Shown: positions 32,800 through 45,700, counted from the first letter of the stretch. The stretch: 64,000 bases of DNA from Azolla caroliniana (GCA_043228905.1 JBHGNT010000011.1:3410001-3474000); one strand, 5' to 3'. The notes: generated from the sequence alone by a model not told the origin. Program-made: numbers and translations.

Positions 32800-34452
32800 C
32801 TTTGGCACCCAGGAGATCCGGACGAATTCGAAGGCCAAAAGAGTTCTATCAATCGAGCCTCGACTACGTCAACTACACCGATGCAGGAAAACCAAGCACA
32901 TACAAAGAAGCTATAGCCGCACTGGATGCTGATACATGGCTACAAGCCATGAGATCCGAGATGGACTCAATCCATCAGAACAATACATGGGAGCTGGAAG
33001 AAAGTTGTTGCCCTACAAATGGTTTTTCAAAGCTTAGAGAAACCCAAATACAAAGCTCGGCTCGTCGCGAAAGGGTTCAAACCGGAACATGGGGTTGACT
33101 ACGATGAGATATTCTCTCCAATAGTCAAGATGACCACCCTTCAGCTCCTACTCGGGGTTGTGGTGATAGAGGACCTAGAGCTTGAGCAATTAGACTTCAA
33201 GATGACTTTCCTACACGAAGATCTGGAAGAAGATATTTACATGTCTCAACCGACAGGCTTCACGGAGACGAGGGAGGAAAGTCACTTGGTATGTCAACTG
33301 AAGAAAAGCCTATATGGCTTAAAACAAGTGTCAACAATGTGGTACCAAAAGTTCGACTCTTACATCAGGTAGCTTGGATACCGCCGATCTGACTTCGACC
33401 CATGTATGTATATTTGGCAACTGACTGATGAGTCCTGGATCTATCTGATCCTATATGTCGACGACATGTTGATTGTACGGAGAAATCAAACCGAAATAGG
33501 AAAGCTAAAGCGGAGCCTTCATGAAAAGTTTGCGATGAAGGAACTTGGACAAGCCCGACACATACTGGGCATGAAGATAGAGCGAAATCGGACAACAAAA
33601 ACACTCTGACTCTCCTAGTCCAACTATATTAGCAAGGTGTTGAAGCGCTTCAACATGGAGAATGCAAAGCCAACACCAACACTGCTTCCGACGTCGATCT
33701 GGCTACCAGACAAAGACTCTCCTTCAACGAAAGAGGACAAAGAGCTTCATGGGAAGATACCCTACGCATCGGTAGTAGGAAGTATCATGTATGCGATGGT
33801 GGCGACTCAACCCGACCTTGCATATGTCGTATGGATTGTCAGCCGGTACATGTCAAACCCAGGACAGAAGCATTGGGAGGCTGTCAAGCACATCTTCAGG
33901 TACCTAAGAGGAACCGAAGATGCACAACTGACTTTCTGATCGGCAAATCGGATCAAAGTCGAAGGCTACACCGACTCCGACTATGCCGGGAATCTGGATA
34001 ATCGGAAGTCGACATCAAGCTACATCTTCACCTATGGTGGCGGTGCTATATCATGGAGGTCGAAGCTACAATAGTGCACAACTTTGTCTACCACAAAGGC
34101 CGAGTACATAATAGCATCAGAAGCGGCAAAGGAAGCAATCTAGCTGCATCGACTGATTGCTGACTTTTTTACTACGAGCTGAACCGATCGACCAATGCCG
34201 ACCATGTACTACAACTCACAAAGCGCAATACACCTCATCAACAATCTTGTCTATCATGCAAAGACAAAGCATATTGAGGTGCAGTATCATCATATCTGGG
34301 AGCTAGTAATTGAGAAGAAGCTCAAAGTTCGGAAGATCAACACCAAGGTAAACATCGTCGATTGCCTAAGGAACCCACTCCCAGATCAACGCTTCAGAGC
34401 ACTGAGGACAAAGATAGGACTACGACAAGAGATCGAGCAGAAGGTAAGTTGA
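32800..34452 (+). pseudogene. Copia C reverse transcriptase and RNase H
   Basis: RT parts: RRSGRIRRPKEFYQSSLDYV, SEMDSIHQNNTWEL, then after a frameshift at ~33020 [38 protein letters not shown] and SLYGLKQVSTMWYQ. A stop at 33370 precedes the catalytic YVDDMLIVRR (~33457). RNase H has YTDSDYAGNLDNRKSTSSY, AEYIIASEAAKEAI and KTKHIEVQYHHI. Stops at 33607, 33937, 34073 and 34142 break it. All domains are present, so decay is mainly by point changes. Confidence 0.85.
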
Positions 34453-34943
34453 TCCGACTGACTCAGACAAGTTGACCTGGATGACCATCTGAATTAGGCT
34501 AGATACCAACTTTACCTTCACCGACTCGGCTATATGCCAATTGACTTGTAACCATAACTTTAGATCAAAATTGCAATCTAGGTTTATGGGGGAGATAACC
34601 CCATACAATTGTAAGTAGAAAGAGTAGTCCTTTTACGGGGGATTTTGTTGGCGTAAAAGGCTGACTCCTTCCACTTTGTATCCTAGTGTGTGAACACATC
34701 CAAATAGTTTGGGCTTAATATATAAGCAATAACCTAACGTTGTAATAATGATCCTCTTGTATCTTGAATCTCTGATTGTATAGTTATAGAGAGAGAACGA
34801 AGTAATGAAGCTTCCATTAAAGCTTAAGTGTGTGTCATCTTCTGTTCATCTTCTTGTCTTCATTCTTTCCGTTTTGTTTGTTGAGCATAGCTCGACAGGT
34901 CCTCATACATACTTCTGCACATACTCAAACACCATATCTTACA

Positions 34944-37450
34944 CACACATCGTGAATGCAATGAATAAGGTAATGAGGAATTGCATCCCAGACATCACCG
35001 TGTCGTTCCTGGACGACATCCCGATAAAGGGGCGTCCGGACGACATGATGGACGAGACGGTCGGAAAAGACGGATGCCGAAAGTTTGTGGTTGACCACAT
35101 TGCTGACTAGGAAAAGATATTGCGGAGGTTGGAAGGCACACGTCTTACCTTCTCGGGAGAAATTTTGGCATTTGGAAAATCAAAGATCTTGGTGGTCAGT
35201 CACCTATGTGGACTCTACGATAGGAGACCATCTCCGGCTAAGGTCAAGGCCATCTCAGCAATGAAGGAGGAATGCAGGTCAACCACGGAGGTTCGCCGGT
35301 TCCTGGGAGCTTGCACCTTCTACCACATTTGGATCCCCCATTACGCGCATATTGTCGAGTCGTTGTATGGTTTACTGAAGAAGGGGCGGAAGTTTGAATC
35401 GGGCGAAGAGCACTCGGAGGCGATGAGGAGGCTGAAGGGGATGTTGATGGTGGCACCACCTCTTCGGAAGGTGGTCTATGGAAAGGGAGCTCCAATATAC
35501 GTCACAATCAACACGGGTCTGAACGAAATTGAATGGTGATCAACGAGGAGGAAGAAGGTGGCACGAGATTCACCATCCGATTCGGATCAAAGGTACTGAG
35601 CGCGTGACAACGATGATACGCCCAAGTCAAGTGGGAGTTGTGCGGTATAGTTTCAACGGTAAAGGCCGGCAATGACTATCTAATCGGGATGGAGGTGATT
35701 ATTGAGACAGACTATCTCCCAATACTCAAGATGATATCTAGATGCATGACTCTGGATTTGGCGATGCTTAGATGGATCGCGTATATTAAGTTCCTAAACC
35801 CGAAAATCCGACACATTTATGGGAAGCACAATACCATGGTCGATATGTTGTCGAGAGCACAGTTCGAAGGAGAAAATGGCATGGTATCAGAGGACGAGGA
35901 AGTTGGAGTCGATTTCTTCGAGTCAGCCCGATTGTTGGCAAACGGACGAAGCACTCCAACCTTGCACACATTCAATGAAGTCAACTACAAGGGGGATTGG
36001 CTTCTTATCAGAAGGTTCTTGAGCACAATGGCAATGGACACGGCATGGACGAAGGAAGAGGCCAACCGGATTCAGAAGAAGGTGTACAGGTACTTCCTAG
36101 GAGAAGGGGTGATCTGGCGGCATCCGAAGAAATGACACAATACAACACTCCGGGTGGTGACATAGAAGGAGGACCGGTCATTGTTGTTGGCCGAGTTTCA
36201 AGAGAGTTCCTGGTTCAGACATCAGGAGACATGGGCTACATTGAAGAAGCTAAAGGAGAAGTACTGGTGATCGGGGATGTACAACAACGTGCAACACTTC
36301 ATGACAACGTGTGAAAGTTTCCAAGTACATTCCGAGATTAGGCACCACCACGAGTTGCACCCGACCTACCCGCCAGCCATTCACTTCAAGTGGATGGTTG
36401 ATTTAATGAAGATGCCGATGGGAGTAGGCCAGATGAGTTACTTGGTGCTAACAAGGGAGAACCTGACGAACTAGGTGGAAAGAAGAGCCTTAACCAATAA
36501 GACGACCACAACTGTATGTTGGTTCCTAATTGAAGATGTGATCTGTCGGTACGGGAAAATCGTGGCTGACCGAGGGGAGCTGGACGCACATGAAGTTGCG
36601 GAGCTATTCGATCGATTAGGGGTCAAGCTCTCCCTCACAACGGTGTACAATCTGGAGGTGAACGGGGAGGTCGAGTGCGAACATGGTCCGATTGTGAAGG
36701 CGATAGTGCGAGCATGCGACGGATGGATCTGAAATTGGTCGCGACTTCTTCCATATGCATCGTGGGCCAACTAAGCTACGCATAGTTCGGTAACATGGTA
36801 CGTGCCGGCCAAGCTCATGTTTGGGTAGAAGCCGATCATGCTGGTAGAAAGGAAAATCACTTCTGGAAGGCGGTCGTTTGGAAGAGCTATTGGTCACACG
36901 GATTCGACAACTCGAGATGCGACCAAAGGATGTGGAGCAAGCTAGGGCGAAGGTAAAAGAGGCGTGGAAAAAGAACAAGGAACAGTTCGACCGGTTGCAC
37001 CGACTACGACTGAGGAAGATAGAAGAAGGTGATTGGGTGCTGGTCTATGACAATAGCCTCGACAACTAGTATCGGTCTATGTGCAAATTCGTAAAAAAGT
37101 GGTTCAGACCGTATATAGTAACCAACACCAACGACAATGCCATGTACCACCTTTCGAGCTCGACAGGACGAGGATGGTTGAACCGGTTGTAGGGAAGTAG
37201 GTTAAAATCTTCAAGAACCGGCATGAGGCGGAACCAGATCTGGAGGTGGAGGATGAGGAAGTCGATGAGTATGAGGAACCTGACGAAGATAAGAATGGGG
37301 ATGGATCGGAGGAGGACGATTAAGGATCAACCCGGAATTCTCCACTGCTTCGCTAATTGGCACATACCGAAGGATGTGCAGTTTGGTGAGGGTGGATGTT
37401 GTGGATGATTCCGACCACAAGGAGAAAGCTCACCGATCGTGTGTGAACAA
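34944..37450 (+). pseudogene. Gypsy C pol, remainder: RT, RNase H, integrase
   Basis: The sequence resumes within RT: VNAMNKVMRNCIPDITVSFL and the catalytic FLDDIPIKG. FVVDHIAD follows, then RTFL-type connection (EVRRFLGACTFYHIWIPHYA). RNase H: KGAPIYVTINTGLN, ETDYLPILKMISRCM and MVDMLSRAQFEGENG (frames 35120-35539 and 35638-36135). Integrase: TTCESFQVHSEIRHHHELHP, HFKWMVDLMKMPMGVGQM, ADRGELDAHEVAELFDRLGV and KLSLTTVYNLEVNGEVE. The coiled-coil tail RPKDVEQARAKVKEAWKKN and GDWVLVYDNSLDN end at ~37070, with an acidic end to ~37320. Frameshifts occur at ~36140 and ~36310. Confidence 0.8.
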
Positions 37451-37564
37451 GAGAGTGCACGGATGCACGTGAATGAGGTCTAATGTATAACCAATTGTAA
37501 ATATCGAAGTATTAATATGTACAAGGTAGAGTATTTTAATAGGTACTTTTATGATTCCAGAAAA

Positions 37565-38220
37565 GAGGGGAATGATAGCGTGTGCTGGCAAAAAATTGTG
37601 AGGGAATCTACGACAGAAGCAATTGTAATAACAACTTGATGTAACATCGACCCTCCTGCTCCTTGGAACAATAAAAGGGAGGGAAAGTGTCTGTTAGAGG
37701 GGATCAGTCGTTTTGAGGGGAAGGTGTTGCCGGATTGTGATCTAGGGCAATTTAGGGTTTCTGTTTTTCTTGTTCGGATCGGTGTTGTGAGGCCTCTGCT
37801 CGTGTAGGAAGCCTATGTGCTCTCAACAAAAGGCTCACCTGTTTGTGTGGTTGTTGAGCTCGAAGCTCTATTTTCCAGCCTAAGGCCATTCTTTGTATTA
37901 TTGTCTGCACTTAATCGATTATTTGATTTCGTTGTATCTAGTGTGATGTTCACAGGGTCTTTGTATCTGGTTTGTCCATTTTTACGAATAATCGAGTGTA
38001 TGTTTTCGGTGTCCGAAAAGGGGTCGTCTCTTCTCCGCTCTATTCTATGTTTATTGACTTGTGCCTACGAGCCCGTGTGTTTAGTAAGCGGAATTTGGTT
38101 GCCAGGCCGGATCGGTAGCTCAAACTCACTTGCTACTCATTCTTTAGCTCCCTGGTATGAGACCCCGGTGGTCCCGCCTGAGCCAACCCGCAAGCCGTGG
38201 ATATTCACGAGAACGCAATG
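37565..38220 (+). mobile_element. Probable 3' LTR of gypsy C
   Basis: A purine tract 'agaaaagaggggaatga' (~37558-37574) precedes a stretch starting TAGCGTGTGCTGGC with no coding potential recognised. It ends near 38220, where LINE coding sequence begins. No second copy exists in the window (the 5' end of gypsy C is missing), so both limits are inferred. Confidence 0.5.
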
Positions 38221-40075
38221 ATTGTCCTACATCTTGCTAGTAGCACAAGATTTGGGCGATGATTCTTTCATGTTTCTACAAGCCTCATGAGAGAATCCTG
38301 AGAAGGGGATGCTTGTATGGAACCAATTTGCGTTGGCTTCCGGTTTACATATTAATTGGAGGAAGTCTAGTCTTATATCATGTACTGAAAGGGATTTGGA
38401 ATGTTTAGGATGGCAAGGATCCGTAGTGAAGAAAGGCTCTATTTTTCGACACTTGGGTTATCCATTAGGAATGAACGTTACAAATGGTCAATTGATTGAA
38501 TGGATGTCTAGTAAGTCGAGGGATAAGTTCATGTATTGGAAGTCACAATCTTGGCCATTTCACGTACACTTGAAGGTTGTACAATGTACTATGGAACCCA
38601 TGATATTATATTACTTGCCATTGTTGCCATGGACAAAGAAGGTTTTGCATTTTTTTTTGCAACCTCTTCAATATTTGTTGTGGAAGAAGAGGGATAAGAC
38701 GGGAATCACTTGGGTTGCGTGGAATCATATAGCAACCCCTAAGTGCTTGGGGGGAGCTGGAATATTGAACTTATCTATGCATATGATGGCTCGTAGATTT
38801 TCATTATTACAAGACACATGTTCAAACTCACAACCATGGATATCTATTGTTCGATATTTCATTGAGAACAAGGGTTTAACACATGGGAGGACAACGATTA
38901 AGGCTTCTTGGTAGCAAATGGATGTATTTCACGTAGGATTCCGGGCTCTTCATGTGTTCAACACTTGGTTACTTCATGGCAAGAAGCACTCTTGTTATGT
39001 GTATGGAACTCATCATCTAGTAGAGAGCATTGCAATTCTTTGCAAAAAGAGTTACTTGTGTCTTCTCGGTTATTATGTTGGCCAAGAAAGGAGAGATTGT
39101 GGTCTCAATTTAATCGTTTGTTTCATTTGGGGGGTCAAAGAGGTGGGAGATATAGTTGAGGCTCCATCTCAAAGAATTTTGGAGTTTGTTGAAGCGCGAC
39201 AAATATTACGCATCCCGCTTAATTATGGGTTTATTTGGCAACAACTACAAACTATTGCATTGATGCAAGGTCCCTTACCTCTACAAACAGGAGAATAATC
39301 GTGGATTGATTGGTGTTTACGGGGTCAAACGTCGTTGTTACAAGTGACTACTAATCTTTTGTATCATTGGTTTGTTGAGTCTCTTGGATGGTTATCATCT
39401 AAGGCTAAAGAAGAATGGAAAATACACAAATCTGATCATGGGTGGTGGCAAATCTGACAATGTAGTTAGCATTCTAAATTGCCACTTGTAGCAAAGGTTT
39501 TCATTTGGAGAGTTTTGATTGGAGGATTGCCTTTAGGATTAGCTCTAAAGTGTCGTGGACTAGCAATGGGCAATTGCTTTTTTTGCATTGTTCAAATGGA
39601 AGCTAGTACTCATCGATTTATACAATGTTTGATTGCTTGTCAGATTTGGAGTTACATTTCTCAAATTTGGCAAGTTTTATCACGATATTATTTGACACCT
39701 AGACAATGGGTGTTTGCACAATTTACACAGGTTGACCCAAAATTAGAGATGGATATCGTTTTTCTATTTTTGAGATATTGGGGATTGCGTTATAATTGGA
39801 ACATGCGCAACAGTTTTGTATTCGATGGTAGACATGGAGTGAAAGGATATCTAGGAAAGTTGAAGGGAGTACTAATGTGGCAAATTTTTTTATTGGAGCA
39901 AGTGGAAATTCTTTCCTCAGTGGAGTGTTCATCTTGACTATTGGCAATTCAACATGTTCCACTACCCATGTAGTGTAGTGTAGTTAGTGGGTGACCATAC
40001 TCCGTTGTCACACCCATTGTAAGTAGTGTTTTTTACACACATTTATTAATATAATTGTGTGTTTTCACCAAGAGA
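38221..40075 (+). mobile_element. 5'-truncated L1-like LINE, copy 1
   Basis: Non-LTR reverse transcriptase C-terminus: a DDSFMFLQAS segment of the catalytic box (preceded by Gly rather than the usual Ala), ASGLHINWRKSSLISC, IFRHLGYPLGMNV, MYWKSQSWPFHVHLKVVQC and VAWNHIATPKCLGGAGIL. Downstream, in shifted frames (to 39298 and 39479-39937), is the zf-RVT zinc-binding region: AKVFIWRVLIGGLPLGLALK, CFFCIVQMEASTHRFIQCLI. The 3' tail ends with 'aatataattgtgtgttttca' and a short GA run. ORF1, endonuclease and most of RT are missing. Confidence 0.85.
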
Positions 40076-40099
40076 GAGAGAGAGAAATGTATTCCCCCA

Positions 40100-40960
40100 A
40101 ATTATGGATTTATTTGGGAGAAATTATAAGATATACCATTGTTGCAAGGATCTTTGCCATTGAAAACAAATTTTGCACCTTGGGTGGATCAGCGGTTACA
40201 AGATGGTACATGCTTGTTATAGGTCACTACAAATATATTGTATCATCATGCGATGGCATCATTATCTTGGCTATCTCTTAAAGCAACGAAGTTGTGGAAT
40301 GTATGTAAGTCAAATGCAAGGTGGTAGAAAATATTACAACATAATTGGCCTTCCCATCTACCATTTCGTGCAAAGGTATTCATATGGAGAGTCATGATTG
40401 GTGGGCTCCCATTAGGTTCAGCCCTAAAGAGACGAGGATTAGGGTCTGACACTTATTTCTTTTGCACCGTTCCATTGGAGGATAGTACACATAGGTTCAT
40501 TAAATGTCCTATAGCGTGTACCATTTGGAAGTACTTATCGGACATTTGGCAAGTTTTAACCCGTTGTTGTTTGAGACCTCAACAATGGGTTTTTTCTCAA
40601 TGTGTTCAAAATGGTTCAAATGATGAGATGGAGATATTGTTTCAATTTTTACGTTATTGGGGTCTACAACACAATTGGAATATGCGTAATGCTTTCATGT
40701 TTGATAATAGACATGGGGTGAAAGCCTATATAAAGAAGCTTAAAGGTATTCTGATGTGGATTTTTTGGATGTTAGAGCATGTGGGGATCATTTCCACAAA
40801 TGCATATTTAGGTTTTTTAATAGCATTACAGAACATCCCTCTCCCTACATAGGCATATATGATAGGCAGAGGAGACTAAAAAGTGTTGTAACTAAGTGGA
40901 TTTTACATACAATTAATATAATTGTGTGTTTTTACCAAAAAGAAAAGAAAAGAAGAGAGA
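40100..40960 (+). mobile_element. 5'-truncated L1-like LINE, copy 2
   Basis: A second, shorter LINE end lies directly after copy 1. The ORF 40394-40852 has MIGGLPLGSALKRRGL, YFFCTVPLEDSTHRFIKCPI and WNMRNAFMFDNRHGVKAYI, aligning with copy 1 at 39520-39937. It ends with the same 3' tail (aatataattgtgtgttttta) and an A/G-rich run. Protein similarity is clear, but the two have diverged, so they are not a recent duplication. The two truncations start at different points, as expected for separate insertions. Confidence 0.8.
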
Positions 40961-40974
40961 CAGAGAGAGGATGC

Positions 40975-41094
40975 AACTGTACAGATGGATGTAGCTCAAT
41001 TGGTAAGGTTTCCCAAAAGATATATATCTGAAGTATGTAATAGAGAAGTGAGGTAATTTGGTAAATTAAGAAACATATATATATGAAGTAGTAG

Positions 41095-41131
<37 letters not shown>

Positions 41132-41221
41132 GAGAGATATTAACGTCTTCTAAGGCTAGAATTGGCACATGAGACAATTGGTTTACAACAAAAATGGGGT
41201 ATTTACCCATTCATCGAAAGT

Positions 41222-41259
<38 letters not shown>

Positions 41260-41365
41260 CAACTAAGTTGGTAAATTAAGAAACATATATAGATGAAGTA
41301 ATATACATGTGTAAAAGGTGGTTCTCAAACCCAAGATGTAATGCTAGTTACAAAAAAAATAAAAA
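40975..41365. repeat. SINE-like and microsatellite patch
   Basis: TAGCTCAATTGG (40992-41003) repeats the A-box of the candidate at 118. A 'ggttctcaaaccc' B-box-like word is at ~41319-41332. The segment 'ggtaaattaagaaacatata' occurs twice (41060 and 41270), separated by CA/TA/GA microsatellites, so a SINE seems to have been split or partly duplicated. Limits are unclear. The stretch 41366-41940 holds nothing I recognise. Confidence 0.4.
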
Positions 41366-41939
41366 GAGAGATGAAAGAGACAATAATTTGCCATTGTAGG
41401 TTCACCACATTGGTTGCCAATACCTTGTTAAGCAAGGGAAATTTTGTTATTTTCAAACAATATCAAATTTCCCATTAACGTGGGGGGTATTTTTTTGATA
41501 TTGTTTCACGTAGTTCCTAGTCTTACCTCGAGATTCGGCTCCCCGCCTTATTTCTTCACTTTTCTATATTAAGTATTATGACTTTGATCTCTTTTTGGTC
41601 ATATTCTATTGTGAGATCTTTATCTTTATCTTTGAGTAGATTCCTTAAATTGAATAGCATAGTTGTTAAACATGCACTTCCATTTGAGATGTAGGCATGA
41701 ATGATGCACACGTGAAAAACACAATGTTTCAGAACTAGACATGCTCGTAAACACGGAAAAATAGACGCTACAAAGGTATTCATCCAAGAAGGAAAACATA
41801 GAAGCATAACCCTCCATTAATGTCATGCCATTGGTTTGATCGATTGATCGGAGATAAGGAAAACCTTGAGAGGGCCAAATATATTGTTCTCATACCAAGG
41901 ATACAAACGTGCACCTATCCACCCACCCATCCATTCATC

Positions 41940-42560
41940 ATGCATGCATCCATACGACACACGCACATAATACATATATACATACATACATATATATGAA
42001 CACAAACATAATACATATACATACAAGTTACAACATGCATACATATATATGAACACAAACATAATACATATACATACATACCTAAGTGTATACATACATT
42101 AGTACATACATCCAAAGACACACATACACACAAATGCGTCTACAAGTACATCCAAAGACACACATACACACAAATGCATCCACCAAATACATACATACAC
42201 GCACACACACGCATGCACACGCGCGCACACACACACACACACACAAATACATACGTGCAAAAGTCATACATATGTGCATACATAATACACACATAAATAC
42301 ATACATAAACACACATAAATACATGCATACATACACACATACACATACACATACATACCCACATGCATACATACATGTACATACATACATGTACATACAT
42401 ACATACCCACATACATACATACATACATGTACATACATACATACATATACCTACATACCCACATACATGCATGCATACATACATACATACATACATAGAA
42501 ATACATACATACATACATACATAGAAATACATACATACATACATAGAAATACATACGTAC
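41940..42560. repeat. ACAT/AC microsatellite block upstream of the KEA-like gene
   Basis: About 620 bp is dominated by imperfect (ACAT)n and (AC)n, with 'acatacatacatagaaatac' blocks at 42470-42560. A ~56-bp run (42190-42245) is strictly alternating purine/pyrimidine and includes ACGCGCGC. Apparent ORFs on both strands (His/Thr/Tyr-rich or Cys/Val/Met/Tyr-rich) are artefacts of the repeat. It ends ~180 bp before the KEA-like start codon. Confidence 0.9.
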
Positions 42561-42743
42561 ATAGAAGAAATTTAATACATAAATGGTAGACTGTAGTATG
42601 AACATGAACCATGTCTAGAATTAGGTTGGATTTTGCCATCTCCCCTGCCTCTCCCCCATAGACATTCACAGAGTGTCGTACAGGGTGAAGAAGGCAATCA
42701 ATCCATGGAGTCTGTCTAACGCCTTCCGGCAGTTATAGCTTCC

Positions 42744-45700
42744 ATGGTGATTTTACTTCACCCAGTCATGGATGTTGCTTACGGAGCTAATCGTCCCATT
42801 CCTGCTCATTCTTCCTCTTCCACTTCAAGCAGACCTTGCTTCACAAATGAACGGAAAGGTAATCCTTTCTCGTCCTTTCCATCATCGTATTCTGTTGATT
42901 CTACATGGAAGTTTCCTCGAATTTCCGTTGTGTCGCAATCGTCTGCGAGTGCTTCGCGTAGAAGTAGATGCAAGTACAGAAGACCAAGCCATGGATCACC
43001 ACTTTGTATAGAGAGAAGGCATTCTTCTCAAAATGTTGCAGGTTTAGGTTTAGGTTCAGGTTTCAAAGTTCGAAATGGGGATTCTGCTGAAAGAAGGAAT
43101 TCTTCACGGTTAGGTTTTGAAGCGCGGTATAGAAAGCATGCAGAAATGCCCGCCGAGGATGGCTTTGAGAATTCGTGCATTCTAGAAACAAGAAAGGGTT
43201 TTTTTTGCAATGGAAGCCTATCTTCAGCCAGAAATGGGAGGTATTTGTGGAATGATGGACTAAGAAAGAAGAGTAATGGTGGTTTAACTGTGGTTTTGTG
43301 CGACCTGGGAAATGATTCGAGTATTACGGCTTCTGATTCAATGAATTTGAATAGTGATGTAGGTAGATCGCTCGAAGCTAATACATCATCTGAGAATAGT
43401 GAAGAGATAGATAACAGTGAGAACGAGGATGGCAAGGTGAGCTCTGTGGATAACCTTAGGTTGGCTCTTCAGTCAGCTTTAGAAGAGTTAGAATTAGCCA
43501 GATTGAAAAGCTCGAAGATTGAAGAAGATACACAAGCTATTACAGAAAGAGCAATTGCATTGAGAGATGAGGCTACAGCAGCCAATATAAAGGCTGAGAA
43601 TGCAACAAATTTGGTTGAGAAGATGTTGAATGAGGAATCGAGTGTGCAAGGACTTGTAGTGAAGGCGAGCGATTTGCTAGCTGAGGCAGAGGCAAAGTGT
43701 AAAAATGCTCAAAAAGTATTAATCGATGCACAAGACAGGGAGCTGATGAATTTAGAGGAGGGTGTAAGTAAGAAACCCAGGGACTCTTCCATTGAAGATA
43801 GGGCTGACGACATGTCTTTGAAAGAAGAGGGTGATGAAGTAAACAAAGAATCTTTGACATTGTCAAAGGAAGCTGAAGAGTTTATTGCATATGAAGCAGA
43901 GGTGAAGGCTTGTCAGATTTCTCTTGCTGAATATGAACTAGATCTTCAACGGATTAAGAAAGTGAAATCAGAGGTGGAAAAGGAAGCTTTGGTGATGATA
44001 GAAGCTGCAAAACTCGCTAACAAGATTGCTTTGGAAGCTGATGATGAAGTCGCAAAAGTAATGTCATTAGCTGAACAGGCTGTTGCTTTAGAGGTCGATG
44101 CTGCGCAAAAAGTATGCATTGCTGAGATAGCTCTTGAGAAGGCTGAGAAAGCTGCAGTTGAAGCAAAACTAACTCAGTCAACACAAGTAGTTGATGTGAA
44201 TGGAATCTCCGAAGATGAATCTGAAGGAGATGCAAGTGCCCATGGAATTTTGTCAGAAGGAAAACCTGACTTAGACAAAGTCACAAAAGAAGTTGATATT
44301 AGTGATATTAGCATATTAGATCAAGGGTTAGAAGTTCGCAAACCACTTGTCACAACCTCTCTTGAAGCTGTAGAAGCCATTGACGAAGTCTTGAAAGGAG
44401 ACTCGAGTACTTCGCTAGAGAATGAGGTTGAGAAACCTAAAACTGTACATCAGCAAAAGGAAACTGTTAAAGAGAACCTTACTGGGGTTCCCAAATCATC
44501 TACAAAGAAATCCTCTCGTTTCTTTTCTGCTTCATTTTTCTCTTTCAACGATGATGAAGCAGAGTTCACTCCTAGCACCCTTTTCCGTGGAATACAACGC
44601 AATTTTCTAAAGATATCAGTTGGCATGCTGTTGCTTTGCGGAGGGTAGGCTTTGCAATTGCTTTAATTATGGAATTTCATTACGTAAAGATGTCAAGCAT
44701 GCCTTCTGTTATTTACATTGAATATTATCATAACAGGAGTCTACTTTTGAAGAATAGAATAGAACCACAACCACAGGTAACTGAACGAACAGAGTTTGTT
44801 GCCACTTTCGAAGAGGTTACCACTAGTGCAAAGCCACTCGTAAGAGAATTGAAGAAGATACCAAATATGGTGCAGAGTATTCTTGAAAAGATTCCACATC
44901 AAGAGGTAATCATACTAGAATGTTTGGTTTGTGTTTTTCAATTATTAGCCATTGAGGGGTTAAAATCAGTCAGCTCACTATAAGATTAAAAAAGAGAGGG
45001 AACAGTAGTGTGATAAAAAGGCTGAAGTTATGTTTGGGCATTAATTTTGTTATATATCACTGTAAGTAGCAGAGAATTTTTCCGTGTATATTAATAATGC
45101 TGATGGAAAAAATTTGGAGGGCATTTAAATTTATTGGACTTCGTTACCAAAGTTAATGTAGCCGTGAATTTTTTGCGTGTTATGAAAAAGATGCCGAGAC
45201 ATGAATGTGTGTTTTTTTGCAGCTGAATGAAGAAGAAACTTCTCTATTTGATGTCTTATGGCTACTTCTGGCAAGTGTTATATTTGTACCAATATTTCAG
45301 AAACTGCCAGGGGGTGAGTCTAAACTTCTTTTGGTTTCAATATTGCAGTTTAATGTCTTAACTTTTAGATGTATTTGAAATCACGTAAAAATACATCATA
45401 TATTGAAGTTAACAAGCACAGATAACAGTTGATGATACATCCCAAAGTATCAATAAGTAAAGTATATCTTGGGTATTCTGTACTTTGAAGTATGCATTCC
45501 AGGTGTTTCTTTCTTATCTTTAATCAGAACGGATTTCCCTTCAAACTACAGTCAGATATATTCCAATCAAAGAATGGATCTCAAGCTCCTATTTTTTACT
45601 TTTATGCTACAAACATATATTTTTGACCTTGTAAATACTACCAAGCACCGTACGTAACCTTTATTGAGTCTTTTTATTCTTATATTCTGTTCTTGGATCT

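Larger units (their letters stand above)
29734..34943 (+). mobile_element. Copia element C nested in gypsy C RT
   Basis: LTRs of equal length (299 bp) lie at 29734-30032 and 34645-34943. Both begin (T)TGTTGGC.TAAAAGG and end ATCTTACA. A primer-binding site ACTGGTATCAGAGCG follows the 5' LTR and a 'tttacggggga' polypurine tract precedes the 3' LTR. The flanks ACGCA (29729-29733) and ACACA (34943-34947) are a target duplication with one change, compatible with CpG decay; one A is shared with the LTR end. Gypsy C reading resumes in the same codon across the site. Confidence 0.85.

Noticed and set aside
41823-42133. Tyr/Cys-rich minus-strand ORFs as secreted peptides
   Set aside because: They are tandem-repeat translations with no signal peptide boundary and no conserved start.
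42086-42605. Long overlapping ORFs on both strands (up to 167 residues)
   Set aside because: They are the translation of ACAT/AC microsatellite DNA. Both strands and several frames stay open because the repeat lacks stop words; there is no protein-like composition.
44636-44983. ORF suggesting that KEA exon 1 runs on without an intron
   Set aside because: The exon 1 frame meets a stop at 44646. A canonical 92-bp intron (44645-44736) joins the two frames in phase and gives a better family match.
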